From Indolivaga capnocytophagoides DSM 22835 (GTDB lineage Bacteria; Bacteroidota; Bacteroidia; Bacteroidales; Dysgonomonadaceae): DNA of 64,000 nt. How positions within the stretch are numbered: the first letter of the stretch is position 1; each line of letters opens with the position of its first letter. The stretch is taken from contig NZ_KE384529.1 in assembly GCF_000426485.1 (NCBI RefSeq), positions 634,422 through 698,421 on the forward strand, in the 5' to 3' direction. The notes under the pieces are model-generated. The model saw nothing but the letters and a program-made list of their open reading frames with translations. It was not told where the DNA came from and made no database searches. Position numbers and translations under genes: made by a program. Positions 63,975 through 64,000 of this stretch are shown here, piece after piece.

Positions 63975-64000
63975 TGTTGATTTTGTTATAAGGTTTATTA

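Overview
The window is a chromosomal segment of a Bacteroidota bacterium, most likely of the order Bacteroidales. A Dysgonomonas-like genus is a guess. The evidence is a SusC/SusD pair, TonB-dependent receptors with N-terminal carboxypeptidase-like domains, DUF4249, DUF3667 and BACON-like proteins, AT-rich spacers without strong Shine-Dalgarno sites, and many perfect TAnnTTTG -7 promoter boxes. No rRNA, tRNA, CRISPR array or insertion sequence was seen.

Layout. 0-4 kb: end of a VOC/glyoxalase gene, an AspT/YidE-type transporter, and a surface protein with a carboxypeptidase-like domain. 4-7.3 kb: a TonB receptor plus DUF4249 lipoprotein operon behind a 21-bp-period direct repeat. 7.4-14.2 kb: hybrid cluster protein with a CRP/FNR-like site, then three outer-membrane beta-barrel proteins. 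14.4-15.6 kb: an intact but solitary phage large terminase. 15.8-20.2 kb: NlpC/P60 peptidase, two paralogous small proteins, a CNNM/CorC-type protein and a BACON-like protein. 20.5-27.7 kb: a TonB receptor, and an MFS permease plus HemN pair, preceded by the same palindrome and promoter layout; a SUKH protein lies between them and a membrane gene broken by one stop codon follows. 27.7-37.3 kb: lipoprotein, amino-acid permease, DUF3667 protein, NfnAB, an unknown protein, RBBP9-like hydrolase, HD phosphohydrolase and an exported flavin-reductase-like protein. 37.3-45.9 kb: a minus-strand operon of an OB-fold membrane protein, a flotillin, an archaemetzincin-like lipoprotein and a giant AAA+ 'DNA repair ATPase' cut in two by an in-frame TAG. 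46-52.3 kb: acyltransferase, zinc-ribbon protein and carAB with a leader attenuator. 52.7-59.6 kb: SusC/SusD, a sugar O-acetyltransferase and a GH16-fold lipoprotein with altered catalytic residues. 59.6-63.6 kb: a long leader with an (AG)16 microsatellite, three tandem paralogous secreted proteins and an Arg-rich secreted protein.

The most unusual global feature is a family of about two dozen dispersed intergenic repeats built on the palindrome GGTCTCAGACC. Full copies are about 95 bp and carry a second hairpin whose arms co-vary. Short copies keep only the palindromic end. The family occurs in both orientations and often abuts start or stop codons. The flotillin/metzincin/AAA+ locus, the orphan terminase, the two-site palindromic regulon around a TonB receptor and MFS-hemN, and the (AG)16 leader are the other main leads.
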